Assembly (NCBI RefSeq): GCF_905115235.1
Contig: NC_051849.1
Span: 165,778,091-165,842,090, forward strand
Direction of reading: 5' to 3'
Source of the DNA: Hermetia illucens
Taxonomy: Eukaryota; Arthropoda; Insecta; Diptera; Stratiomyidae
Length of the DNA stretch: 64,000 nucleotides
The notes beneath the pieces are model-generated. The model searched no databases. It was not told the origin of the DNA and saw only the letters and a list, made by a program, of their open reading frames with translations. A program made the translations under genes and the position numbers. Below, piece after piece: positions 52,297-63,632 of the stretch; the stretch's first letter is position 1; each line of letters opens with the position of its first letter.

Positions 52297-53460
52297 GTTT
52301 TCTCGGAGACGGTTATAGCCATTCACACCTAATTTGGTGGAAAGGTGGGAACTATGAACGCTCACGCATACGGTGAGTTGCATTTATGTGGGTCCCAATA
52401 CATGGAAAACGGTGGTGTACATTTTTTTCATCAAATATAGTCTGGATTAGTACTTTCCGAATCCGGTCTTTATTTCGACATTCGTTGGAAAGCTGGGGAG
52501 TGCGGGGGGTTGAAAGTAATCATCTCTTTAAAGGACACTTTCTTGGAAAGTACCCAACCGAAAAATTTGAAAAATGTCAAGAGGCTGCCGGTATAAGGTG
52601 CCTAAACTTCGAAATACCCTCCAAAACCGATATCTGCCCAAATAAAGTTAATAATAGCATATTACTATAATTTTTAGTACTTGGCTGCAAATTTTGCAGA
52701 AGTGTAGGCTACAATATAGAGCATCATTTTGCCAAGGTTGTTCTAAATCGCACTATTATTAACAAAGTTATAATAGGTCAAAGTTCACGCTTCTTTGCAA
52801 ATTCAATATTGAATGTGGATATTCTCATATAATGTATGGTTATATTACGTGTTACATACTAATGGGGCAAATGCACCCTGTAGCGCCTGTTGCTTGACTC
52901 CTTTTTCGTTTCATTATACAGCCTCATCTTTAGAAAACTTTTCAAAATTTTAATAATTTTTCTACCAAAATGAACGAAACGCTTGTCATTAAGGCTTAAA
53001 CTAGGACTTCCGGTATAAACCAATTCGGGAAACGCTTTGTTCTTTGTGTTTCCATTCCATTTTCCACTATTTTTTAAAAAGCCATTCTCACAAATAATTT
53101 GATCTAGAAAGCATTGTATGTCAACCAAATGTCAAGAAATTAACCTGCAACAGATGCAAACAAGCCAGGAAACCAGGTATGACAGGTTTTGTGTATTTCT
53201 TTTATAAAGTCGTTTGAGTGTCACTTATGGCAAAACTAAGACCAGCTTCGGAAAGTACTAAACGAGACCTTACATTCGACATAAATGGATGTAACTCATT
53301 GAATGCGTGAGCGTTTACAGTTCCCATCTTTCCAGCAAATTAGCAAATTTGGTGCGAATACCTACAACCGTCTCCGAGAAAAATGCATGTGGCAGACAGA
53401 CAGACGAACAAACAGGCAGTAAAACGATTTTAGTAAGTGTTTGCTTTACACAAAACCTTA
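52297..53460. repeat. Opposed FB repeat pair (block B)
   Basis: Same layout as 24937-26160, but the inner termini (GCTTCAGG ends) are partly deleted at 52880 and 53175. The filler between them encodes on the - strand (52859-53128) a frame nearly matching that at 25481-25807. Confidence 0.65.
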
Positions 53461-53849
53461 AAAAAGGTAACTTCAGCATTAAGTGCAACTCTGAATATAA
53501 CAACAAAAATCGATTTGCTGTCTGTCTGTCTGGCTGTGTTTTTTTAAGCAGTTGGAAAGCTTTAAAAGGCTTTGGCTTGGACACACCAAATTTTGGGACT
53601 TTTATCCCTTAAAACGACTTTTGACTCTCTCGATATATCCCACCGCTGATACATAGCAGTTTCGGAGGATCATCCTGCCCGGTAAATCTGTTGATATAGA
53701 TATAGTGCATTACGCGTCAGAATGTTGGCTTGGATGTAGTTTTTCAAGACCTTCTCCACTGTTTCCTTAGCAAATAATGCTAGATAAATTGGCTAGAAGA
53801 AGTTGTGGTAGGAAGGGTCCTTTTCATCTGTTTTTAGAATGAAGACCAT

Positions 53850-54430
53850 TTTTGCTCACCTCCATTCTCCTAGTGGGTATTTCAAAGCTATGCCACTACT
53901 TGCCAATCTTAGTAGTGCTAGGAAGATACAAGTCCATTGCGGTTCATTTCAGTGGTTTCAATGTACGGAAGCGTGCTGAGGCAGGATGTCCTAAGGTTTC
54001 TCTCTTCCCTCTTAAGCAATATAACTTTCAGAAGATAGAAAGTTCTTTACGTAAGCATTCCCGGATAATTTTGTCGTAATGATTATTTGTCAATAATCAT
54101 TAGGGGAGTGGGTAGAGCACAAGGCTATCGTACGGAAGGTCGCGGTTCTCACTGGTGGGAGTGGGATTTGTATCGTGATTTGAAGTCGGATACCAGTCGA
54201 CTCAGCGCAATGCTGACCTCATTGTCTCCTACGTATGCTATAGTGTACCGTTACGGTCTTGAATGAAGTGCTCTAACACACTTCAAGGCCCTGATCTAAT
54301 ATGGATTATTGCGCCAACGATTATTATTATTATTAATCATTTGGCAACAAATATGTAACTGCTTGAATGCAACTCTGCAAGTAATTCACTGGTGGCATCA
54401 TTTCAAGGAAAAATATTACCTTCAATAGGG
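53850..54430 (+). mobile_element. I/LOA-type LINE RT relic with SINE (block B)
   Basis: Counterpart of 26550-27055. 'cttgaatgcaactctgcaagtaattcactgg' at 54363 continues the RT text directly after the SINE, matching RLNATLHEIHSW of the copy at 45340. Confidence 0.6.
54104..54335 (+). repeat. SINE with 7-bp target duplication (block B)
   Basis: Head shortened, with a small deletion at box B ('gcggttctcactgg') and a central deletion; ATT tail present. AATCATT flanks it at 54095-54101 and 54335-54341. Same insertion as 26767 in block A; the matching site in block C (about 62430) is empty. Confidence 0.85.
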
Positions 54431-54509
54431 AAAAGAAAGCAGGGCTTTGTCACAAAGTACGCAGCGATGGCCGATCAAGCTTTGCCAGGTTACAAAATCT
54501 TGGAAACCC

Positions 54510-54605
54510 ACATTCGTCATCATCATCGGCGACACAATAACCGGCATCCGGTCTATGCCTGCCTCCAGGCATCCTAGTTTGCGCCGAGGTCCACCAAGCC
54601 CATAT
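54510..54605 (-). mobile_element. RTE-2 3'-end fragment (block B)
   Basis: Counterpart of 27230-27335 ('acacaataaccggcatccggtc', 'aggcatcctagttt', 'gaggtccacca'). Confidence 0.7.
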
Positions 54606-54729
54606 TACTTTAAAGTCTCAACCGTAAGTACCAGCAAAGGTCCGAACAATAGGAAGGAAGAATTGGCCATTTTTCAGTAGCAGCAACAATGCTCATAGAC
54701 ATCGAAATTTCGACTTTGCCGCACTGGAT

Positions 54730-55165
54730 AGGCGGTTGCGCGGATGGACGGCAAAAGTTAATACATTTCTGGATCTAGAGAAAGTGTTTGACCGTGTGCC
54801 ACAGGCACTCATCTGGTATATTGTACGAGAACACTTAGTTTGGTTCAATTGCTCCACCATGATCCGAAAAGTTAATTCCGAAGTATGGCGGGTGCATCAA
54901 AACCACTTCGTGTCTCTGTGACACTGTGACACTGCACAGCCAACATCCAGCGCCCTATACGCTGCTTTATGCAGAGGTTGTTTTCCTAGCGTCTAAGAGC
55001 GGCCGAAGCAACTGTGGCTTGATACGCTGGATGGGTTTTTGGGAGCCTCCCAATTGTGGCTAGATCACGGTTTTGATTAAACCAAATGGTGCAACCGTTT
55101 GCGACCAGCCGACCCCGCTTTTAAACGGGACATCGGCTGAAGAAAAAGAAGAAGGACTAAAATGA
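54730..55165 (+). mobile_element. Internally deleted RTE-1 remnant (block B)
   Basis: Counterpart of 27440-27885: FLDLEKVFDRVPQALIWY, then the shortened remainder and the GAAGAAAAAGAAGAA tail at about 55140. It ends 172 bp from the stop codon of forkhead gene 5. Confidence 0.8.
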
Positions 55166-55336
55166 AGGGTTTTATAATTTTCTTGAAATACACATTTTTG
55201 ATGCTATAATATACAAAACAATTTAGATTTATAATCTTTCTGAGTTCTTTGCTTACTTTTACTCTACCTTTTTACTCTGTCCTTAACTATTTTTTTTTTC
55301 ATAAATATTCTAGATTTGACATTTCATCAACACTTG

Positions 55337-55858
55337 CTACATTTGCTGCATATTAACATACATTTGTTGCGCTTGTGGGATGGGTCCCGGCATTTGATAG
55401 CACATGCACCCGGGTATACTACAATTTACATATTGGTACGCCACACCTTGCATTGCAGGTCCGGGAACTAAATGGCAGGGTATCGGAAGAACTGGAGGTT
55501 GGCGCAATCTCCCTGTATCATCTCCAACGAACAATTGTCCATATTGTGCTGCTAAGGTCCAATAGCCTCCTCGTCCAGGATCGTCGTATTCGCGAGGCAT
55601 TCTGATAAAATGTTCACTCATACTCAAATTGTTACGAATAGCATTTTGCCAATCTGTTTTGCATGTCCTGTAATACTCGTAGTTGTTTGTTATATACTCA
55701 TATATTTCGGCCAGTGTTAGCCGTCCCTTGGGGCTCGCTTTAATCGCCATCATGATTAATGCGCCATACGAATATTTGGGCCGATCCACGCTATGGTCGT
55801 CGTTTGTTACTTCCTCGCCAAGAATAGAGTTTATAGAAAAATTCGATTGAAAAGCCAT
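55337..55858 (-). CDS. Forkhead transcription factor (gene 5)
   Basis: 173 residues, single exon, the duplicate of gene 2 (7 differences: S10N, T30S, N44K, P104A and three in the tail). The eh1 motif is FSINSIL (7-13). The forkhead domain is about 26-120 with recognition helix [15 protein letters not shown], again Asn76 instead of His. Tail [17 protein letters not shown]-terminus NMQQM. None of the seven changes touches the recognition helix, and there are no stops or frame changes, while the surrounding LINE sequence carries many indels between blocks A and B. Constraint on the protein is therefore likely. Role inferred as for gene 2. Confidence 0.92.
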   Translation of the reverse strand: MAFQSNFSINSILGEEVTNDDHSVDRPKYSYGALIMMAIKASPKGRLTLAEIYEYITNNYEYYRTCKTDWQNAIRNNLSMSEHFIRMPREYDDPGRGGYWTLAAQYGQLFVGDDTGRLRQPPVLPIPCHLVPGPAMQGVAYQYVNCSIPGCMCYQMPGPIPQAQQMYVNMQQM

Positions 55859-56010
55859 TTTGGTATCTTCCGGTCCAAGTTAAAACCTTCAAATTGAAAC
55901 AAAAGATTTCACTGCTGGGAAGAAGTAAAGTTCGCTTTTATGCGAAAGTTCAAAGTATAGATATAAAATAAACTGATTTCTTCTGATTGAAGTGATGCTG
56001 AATGACTTCA

Positions 56011-56049
56011 ATTGAATGGCTTTTGATTTTGAAAATGGTTCTTTATATA
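56011..56049 (-). promoter_or_regulatory. Core promoter of forkhead gene 5
   Basis: TATATAAAG starts at 56049 in gene orientation; TCAAT with its A at 56013, again 36 nt away. Predicted 5' UTR 155 nt. Confidence 0.75.
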
Positions 56050-56338
56050 CCAAAAACGGCCTCCGTTCTTCCTTCCGTTGTAATGTCCTTCTCTGGCTAA
56101 GTTTCTCACTAATTACTGGCATACTTTGGTGTGTGTACATGTGCAAATTCAGTTATATTCTTGGAATATCTAGAAGTGCCTAATCCTTTTTATTGACTTT
56201 ACGGACATCTTCACATAAAATCGTAAACTTCCATTGACGTCAACAACTAATAATTATGCAGTCAACGACAGCAATGTGGCCTCCTATTGCATTTTTCTTA
56301 CCTAGTTATTTCTGATTAAGGACCATTCTTCACTTTCC

Positions 56339-56614
56339 CAGACAAGATCTGGAAAAACCATTCAAGGATTCATCAGAATCTGAACAACGAGAAACAAGAC
56401 ATAACCTACAACATTTAGGTGTTTATAATCCTTTTTATTAACTTTGTCGCCTTCTATTCTGGATTTGGATGCTCTCTTTAACGTTAACAACTTATAATAT
56501 TTTAGTCAACAACAATCATGTCACCATTAATTACATTTTTCTATCTAATTTCTCATTACTTGAGATTATTTTCAACACTTCCAGACGGGACTCTGGGAAA
56601 ACCGTTCATTCAAA
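56339..56614 (-). promoter_or_regulatory. Chimeric upstream modules of forkhead gene 5
   Basis: The proximal box (TCTGGAAAAACCATTC at 56348-56363) joins two sources. To its left (55860-56338) the DNA follows the gene 2 flank (28600-29105); to its right it follows the pseudogene flank (19885 onward: 'aaggattcatcagaatctgaac'). The distal box is at 56590-56604. The TAATTA partner is degenerate here (CTAGTTAT near 56322). CAGGTAC is at 56638. Confidence 0.7.
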
Positions 56615-57159
56615 GTGAGATTAAGGATCTTTGAATCCAGGTACGTATACTTTCATATTATTGGGAAACAATAGCAAATTGGTAATCATATGCAAGGGTT
56701 TGTTAATGTTTTCGGAGAGAGAGAGGAAATTTGGAATTGAAGCCCACAGGGAAGTAATATTATTTATTTCCGCAATCTTAGCCAATTTCTCTCCGAGATT
56801 GTTGAGATTTCAACTTTGGCAAGTATCGCTTAAGTTAAAACACCATTAACTTTTTCTGTTGAAATGACTTTCATTTATAATTTCGGCATTAGAGGCAATT
56901 ATAGTCGACCTTTGGAGCTTAATATTAGACTGATTACAATACTAGTTTCAGCGCTGTTAAGGCGTTCTTTGAATATTCCGTGAAAATTGCTTGTAATTTG
57001 GTGAATACTGTAAACCTACACTTTCCTGCTATGGATCCACATTTTGCTCAGTAATAAGAATAATGGGATTAAGGGAAGTAGCCCAGAATCTTAAAAGAAC
57101 TATTCTGCCCCTTTAATGATTACAATGTACCTACAGGATGTTGCGGTTATAGGCCTAAA

Positions 57160-57900
57160 CCGCCAGACATTTTAAGTTGTTTCTTACTTCTAGATATTTC
57201 AGCCTCTCTCTCACCTGATTGTAGTGCCGGATATTATGGCGATTTCATCACTCTCCTCACAGAGTCTGCAAATAGTGTCGGCAAATATCCTTAGCTTGGC
57301 CAAGTGGGAATTTAGGTTTCTGGTGAGGTTTAAATTATTCTGCGAGCGGTCTGGTTCATATCACTTTCAATCCCTCAACCTCTCCTTTTCATTCCTTAGT
57401 ATTATGGCCATGGGCCCCTTCCTGGTTTCGTAAAAGGGCTCTCGGACATGTAGTCGCACTTCTGTCCTTTTCCTAGCTAACTCAACCACTGCCTCATTCT
57501 TTCTAACCTAGAGTATACGGATCTTATCGTGCATTAAGACTCTTCTATACCAATTTAGAGTTTCCTTGGTTAAATATGGTGGTATGCTTACTCATTGGTT
57601 CGAAATGCGCCAGTTTGCCCTTTTGCCCTTTTGCTTCAAAATTTCTATCAAAACTATGTCAATCTACCTTCGATTTGAGCAGGCCTCTGATCATCTTACT
57701 CCTCTAGATATTCTGAAAAGTGCCCTCTTTCCTGCATCGACATCTAAAATGATGCACACCCAAGCCAGTTTTCGAATTTTGGTAAGCTCCTTGACCGATA
57801 TGCTGCATTTAGTTTAATGCACCCAGACTAATGCCCCATATGCAATCATTATCCTTGCTGTTGCAGTCTATATCCAGCGTAGTATTTCATGTTTCACCCC
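57160..57900 (-). mobile_element. I/LOA-type LINE C-terminal relic (block C)
   Basis: Counterpart of 50960-51720. The - strand text LTKIRKLAWVCIILDVDAGK and 'NRR.ID' near 57670-57800 corresponds to the post-RT segment of the element at 31295. The knuckle region at about 57230 is degraded. Confidence 0.65.
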
Positions 57901-58194
57901 TATTGCGACCTGCTATACAGTGTATGTACCGCTAAATGATAATGCCCTTATAGTTTTAAGACATATGTTACGGACGTCGGTCTTCCTAAGTACTATAGTT
58001 ATTGGTGTAATATAATTTTCAAGAATTTGACCCCAATTACCTATTTAACATATATACCTTCATCTTATGACTCTCAACTGATAAAACTTGCATTCTCTAA
58101 TGAATGGAATTACGATGCGCAACACCGACCTGTTACGCCAGTTATTTAAAATTTTCGGTCCTAATTAGATTCACATAGAAGACTTTCATGCTTA

Positions 58195-60574
58195 TCCCTA
58201 TACATTAAGGGAGCTTTCCACAGTCAGCACAGGAATCGGCACATTTTTTAATAAGGTTTTTGTTTAAAACCGCATTCACATTCTCTTGATGTACTACCAT
58301 TCTCTGCACAATATTTTCATGTACCAGCACCTCTACTAGACTCCTCTTTTCTTTCACAAATCTCGGATAGTGAAAGAATACATGCTCTGGGTCCTCCGGG
58401 ACTGCATCGGAATTTGAACAGTCGGGTGAGGTCTTCAACTTAAACTTATCCTCCGTGGAGAGTGAGAAATTGGGTGAGATTATACTTCATCTCACCGTGT
58501 CGTGTCTCCAACCACTCCTTGATGGCAGAAATGAGCCTGTGAGCCCACCGACCCTTTTTCGAGCGTTTCCACTGCTCTTGCCATCTATGTATGGACCTCT
58601 CCCTCTCAGCGTTCTTCGTCTGCGATGAGGGAGAGATTATCCGCCAAGATATCCCTCCAAACTGGGGTCACATAGAGCATGATTGAGTTTAGTACCCTGG
58701 CTATAAGCAACCTGGCCTTCCCACGTTCGGCATCATGGCCAGGGCATACTTGCAGTGGATGATTTGTCGCAAACATAATGCATGTGTTGCCTATAACTGA
58801 GCTTCCTGTCTATCACCACCCCCAAGTATTTGATGGTCGGCTTGGAAATGATGATATGATTTCCGATTCTAATGCAGGCGTAATTTCGCTTCCGGGGCTT
58901 AGTGATGAGAACCGCTTCCATTTTTTCCTCCGCAAGTGTCAGACCAGAGGCCTCTAGCCAACTTTTCACAGCACTACATGGTGTTCCACAGTAATGGGCT
59001 CAATACAGAGCCCCTCGGGATACCCGCGGAAACAACGTACTCCTGGGATCCGTCATCGATGTCATACCGGAGCCTCCTTTCTGCTGAATAACTATCAACC
59101 ATCGCCACGGATTTCCGTGTTAGATTCCAATTGCTGAATTAAATACATTTTTCACGTCCACGGTTACTACCACGCAATATTTGCTGCGACTACCCTTTCT
59201 GTTTTTGGACAAGCCTGTAACCAATTTGATGCATCGATGGTTGATCTGGCTTTACGGAGCCCATACTACCGATCTGAAAGGCAGCCTCGTCTCTCAACAA
59301 CAGAGAGTAACCTTTTATATATTACCCTCTCTAACAATTTATCCACAGTGTCCAAAGGACATCTGGGTCTGTAGGAAGATGGCTCACCTAGAGGTTTACC
59401 AACTTAGGCAGAAGTACCAACTTCTGCCGCTTCCATGCTGCTGGAAATATCTCCTCGAGCATGCACGCTTCGAACAACTCGGCGAACATTTCCCGTCTGG
59501 ATTTCACGTGGAGCTTAGGTACTCCGTTCGGGCCTGGCGCTTTATTGTCTCCTATTCTACCACAGATTTCCAGCAGCCTCGACTGTGTCGATGTCCTCTT
59601 GCTGGTGGAATAACCTCTGAATAATTTTCAGCAAGAGGGTAGGACACGTTATATGCGGAGCTAAGCGGCCTCTGAACCGTCCCATCACAATTCTATAAGC
59701 TCTGCTCCACAGGTATACGTCCGTTCCTGAGCAGAGCTCAGGCATTTCCTCTAGCTTCGTTGCATGGTGAACTTGAAGGTTTTGTGGGCTACCTTATAGG
59801 CGCACTCTGTTTGCCCCTGATTGACTCTGCCAACCGCCCTCTGATCCGCTTGTTGGGCTCAGTGGCAGACTGATCGAAGGGTGGCCAGTTCCCCATTCCA
59901 CAAGTAGTTTGGTCTTCGACTGGGGAATGAGCACCTCCTAGACATGGACGGGTCACATGCTTTGGTGATGCATTGGGCCACATGGACGGCTTTTTTCTTA
60001 AAGGGGCTTGCTTTATCAGGTTGATCTAACCACACTTCTATGAAGGTCTATTCATCCAAAGCTTTTGCAAACAAACCTGAAATCTTTTTCGGTTTGAAAA
60101 GTGCATGTTCGTTAGCCAAAACGATGTCCATCTACGAAAAAGCTTTTAATAAACCGCGCCCCCTAGCATTTGATTCTCTGCTACCCAAATCTAGGGCCCA
60201 ACCGTTGAAATCGCTAGCAATCACCTTTGGACTTCGTCCCCTTGCGTCGAAAACACGATTGTAAAGAATTTCCTCAAATTCAGACAGTGTTAAACTTTGT
60301 GGGGCGTAGCAGCTGTATACATATACAGCACTTACTTTCGCCCACATGAAGCCACTGGCTGCCTGACTTGCAGTACATTGTTACATTGTATGTCCTGTCG
60401 ACCGCAAGCCCATATCGCCGCTCCACCAGTCGAATTTGTCACCCATATGCCCCCGTGACGGCTTCTATACGGTTCAATTATGATGGCGATCTCCATCTCA
60501 GATTCGAACGTGGTCTGCTCAAATAAATCCTGCGCGAGCCTGCATTGATTAAGGTTTATTTGAATAAACCTCAT
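58195..60574 (-). mobile_element. R1-like LINE relic (block C)
   Basis: 5' to 3' on the - strand: MRFIQINLNQCRLAQDLFEQ, AIIIEPYR (catalytic Glu) and AAIWACGRQDIQC (60332-60574); VYVYSCYAPQSLT, VIASDFNGWALDLGSRESNA and RGRGLLKAF (60132-60347); a degraded RT start near 59500; a motif-like SYRS..R; TLAEEKMEAVLITKPRKRNY and IKYLGVVIDRKLSYRQHMH (58733-58969); and HVFFHYPRFVKEKRSLVEVL (58205-58438) at the C-terminus. The endonuclease is the clearest of the three R1-like copies. Many frame changes. Confidence 0.85.
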
Positions 60575-60599
60575 TTTCTCATTGGAATGAGCGCCTTCC

Positions 60600-61760
60600 T
60601 AATTTCAATTGTCGGTTATCCTGTTCCCATACATGTAAAACGATGGTGTGAATTTTTTCCATCAAATATACTCTCGATTAGTCCTTTGCGAATCCGGTCT
60701 TTATTTCGACATTCGTGGGGAGTGCGGGGGGTCGAAAATAATCATCTCTCTAAAGGACCCATTCTCAGAAACTACCCAACCCAAAAGTGTGACCAGCAGC
60801 TGCCGCTATAAGGTGCCTAGACTTCAAAATACTCTCCAAACCGACATCTGCCCAAATAAAGTTAATGATAGAATATTACTATAATTTTTAGTACTTGGCG
60901 GCAAATTTTGCAGTAGTGTACGCTACAACATAAAGCATGATCCTGCTAAGGTTGGTCGAAATTGCACTATTATTAAGAAAGTTATGATAGGTCTAAATTG
61001 ACGCTTCTTTACAAATTCAATATTGAATGTGATATTCTCACATAATATATGCATATATTGCGTGTTAGGTACTAATGAGTCAAATGCACCCTGTCTTTAT
61101 GTACACAAAACCTTTCATACCTTAAGCGTTCAGCTTCCAGCTTCCCAACATGTTGCCTAACTCTTTTTTCGTTTCATTCTACAAAATTTTAATAATTTTT
61201 CTATCGAAATGAACGGAACGCTTGTCTTTAAGGCTTGAACTAGGATTTCCGGGATTTGTTGTCATTAAGCCCAATTTTTCCGATGTTTTCGATATAAAAC
61301 AATTTGGGAAACATTTTGGTCTTTGTGTTTCCATTCCATTACCCACTATTTTTTTAAAAAGCCATTCTTACATGTAATTTGATCTGGAAAGCACTGTATT
61401 GATAACTGCCAACCAAATGTAAAGAAGTTAACCTGCAACAGATACAAACAAGTCAGGAAACCGGAAGCTGGATGCTTCAGGTATGAAAGGTTTTGTGTAT
61501 TTCTTTTATAAAGACGTTTGAGTGTCACATATGTCAAAACTAAGAGCGGCTTCGGAAAGTACCGAGACCTTATATTCGACATAAAGGGATATAACGCACT
61601 ATATGCTTGAGCGTTCACAGTTCCCATCTTTCCAGTAAATTAGCAAATTTTGTATGAATGTCTACAACCGTCTCCGAAAAAAATGCGTGTGACAGCCGGA
61701 CAGACAGGCAGTAAGCTGATTTTAATAAGGGTTTGCTTCACACAAAACCTAAAAAAGGGT
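60600..61760. repeat. Opposed FB repeat pair (block C)
   Basis: Counterpart of 24937-26160. The right terminus is at about 61148 ('cttaagcgttcagcttccagc') and the opposed terminus at about 61455 ('aaaccggaagctggatgcttcagg'), with the outer block 'ctacaaccgtctccgaaaaaaatgcg' at 61660. Confidence 0.65.
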
Positions 61761-62139
61761 AACTTCAGCTTTAAGTACAACTCTGTATACAAGAACAAAA
61801 ATCGGTTTGCTATCTGTCTGTCTGGCTGTGTTGGAAAGCTTTAAAAGGCTGGCCTGGACACACTAAATTCTGGGATTTTACCCCCTAAAACCACTCCCGC
61901 CTTCCTACTATAATATTTTTGAAAATTTACTGCAAACCCTATTTAAGTTCATCATAGGTCAGCAAAGTAAAGCCGACATCTGAAAACGCACACAGAGGTA
62001 CTTCTTTGATATCGAGTAATGAACCGTGTGATACATAGCAGTTTCGGAGGATCGTCCTGTTTAGTAAATCTGTTGACGTGGATATCCTTTGCAAATGATG
62101 CTAGATAAATTGCTTAGAAGGAGATTTGGTAGGAAGGGC

Positions 62140-62660
62140 CCTTTTCAAATGCTTTTAGAATGAAGATCATTTTTGCTCACCTCCATTCTCCTAGTTGGTA
62201 TTCCAAAGCCATGCTACCACTTGCCACCCTTAGTAGTGCTAGGAAGATGCTATCCACTACGGGTGATTTCAGTGGTTTAAATGTACGGAAGTCTGGTGAG
62301 GCAGGATGTCTTAGGGGTTACTAACAGGAACAAATTTCTCCGTTCCCTCTTAAGGTTCCTGGTAATGAACTTTTACAAGAGGGAAAGTTTTTAACGTAAG
62401 TATTCCCAGATAATTTTGCCATGATAATTTTTGGCAAAGTTTGGGGACAAATATGTAACTTCTTGAATGGAACTCTGCAAGTAATTCACTGGTGGTGCTC
62501 CCGTATGGACGCAAGGCCAACCCAGGGAAGACCAGATTATAATAGTTCTGTTCATTAGGAACATTGGATAAGACAGCTACAAATCCAATTGATAGAAATA
62601 GTCAATTATTTAGGAATACATCTCGACCCCAAGCTAATATGACAGTATCATTTCCAGGAA
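62140..62660 (+). mobile_element. I/LOA-type LINE RT relic, no SINE (block C)
   Basis: Contains the RLTGTN..LP-type block, NGTLQVIHWWC near 62475 and IVNYLGIHLDPKL near 62605, matching 45340-45540. The site that carries the SINE in blocks A and B is uninterrupted near 62430. Confidence 0.65.
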
Positions 62661-62879
62661 CAATATTAGAAATCCAATAGATAGTAAAAACAGTGAATGT
62701 GCATCAAAGACACTCTTGACCGGCGGTGTATCTGATTTATTTGTTCGAATATTGGAAAATGGTTTTGGAGAGGTTGAGTTATAGGGGAAAAGAAAGCAGT
62801 GGGTTTGACACAAAGTGCGGAGCGATGGCCGACCAAATATTGCCAGGTTACAAAATCTTGGAAACTAACATTCACCATC

Positions 62880-63465
62880 ATGATCGACGACACAATAACG
62901 CCGAGGTCCACAAAGCGCACATTGGCGGCTTTAAAGGCTCATCTGTAAGTATCAGCAATTTCGACATTGCCGAACCGCTGGATAGGCGGTTACGCGGCTG
63001 GATGGCAAAAGTTAGTGCATTTCTGGATCAAGAGAAAGCGTTTGACCGTGTACCACAGGAATTTATCTGGTATACTCTACGACTTAGTTGCGTTCAATTG
63101 TTTTACCATGATCCGAAAAGTTAATTCCGAAGTGTGGCAGGTGTATCAAAACAACTTCGTGTCTTTGTTGGTGTTCATCAAGCGCCTTATCACCACTCCT
63201 CTTTGTTCTTGTTGTGGATACTGTGACACTGGACATCCAACGTCCAGCACTCTATACGCTGCTTTATGCAGATGTTGTTTTCCTAGCGTCTAATGGCTGG
63301 CCGAACCAACGGTGGCTTGATACGCTGGAAGGGGATTTGGGAGCCTTCCAATTGTATCCAGATTACGGTTTGATTAAACCAAATGGCGCAACCGATTGTG
63401 ATCAGTCGACCCCGCTTTTGAACGGGACAAACGCTGAAGAAAAAGAAGAAAGGCTAAACTGAAGG
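62880..63465 (+). mobile_element. RTE-2 scrap (-) and RTE-1 remnant (+) (block C)
   Basis: 62880-62915 keeps a short RTE-2 3' piece. 62985-63465 is the RTE-1 remnant with FLDQEKAFDRVPQEFIWYTL, a longer middle than in A/B (VYQNNFVSLLVFIK), LLYADVVFLAS and QRWLDTLEGDLGAF, ending at the GAAGAAAAAGAAGAA tail, 168 bp before the forkhead gene's stop. It is the least deleted of the three remnants. Confidence 0.75.
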
Positions 63466-63632
63466 GTTTTATAATTTTCTTGAAATATACATTTTTAATG
63501 CTATAATATACAAAACAATTTAGATTTATAATCTTTCTGAGTCCTTTGTTTACTTTTAAATGTTTCTATCTTATATTTGCCCTTAACTATTTTTTCATAA
63601 ATATTCTAGATTTGACATTTTATCAACACTTT

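Larger units (their letters stand above)
48531..56367. repeat. Segmental duplication block B
   Basis: Collinear with 19172-29136. About 2.3 kb holding the R1-like LINE (22343-24650 in A) is missing at 52037-52080. The block begins exactly at a SINE tail and ends inside an upstream forkhead module. Confidence 0.85.
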
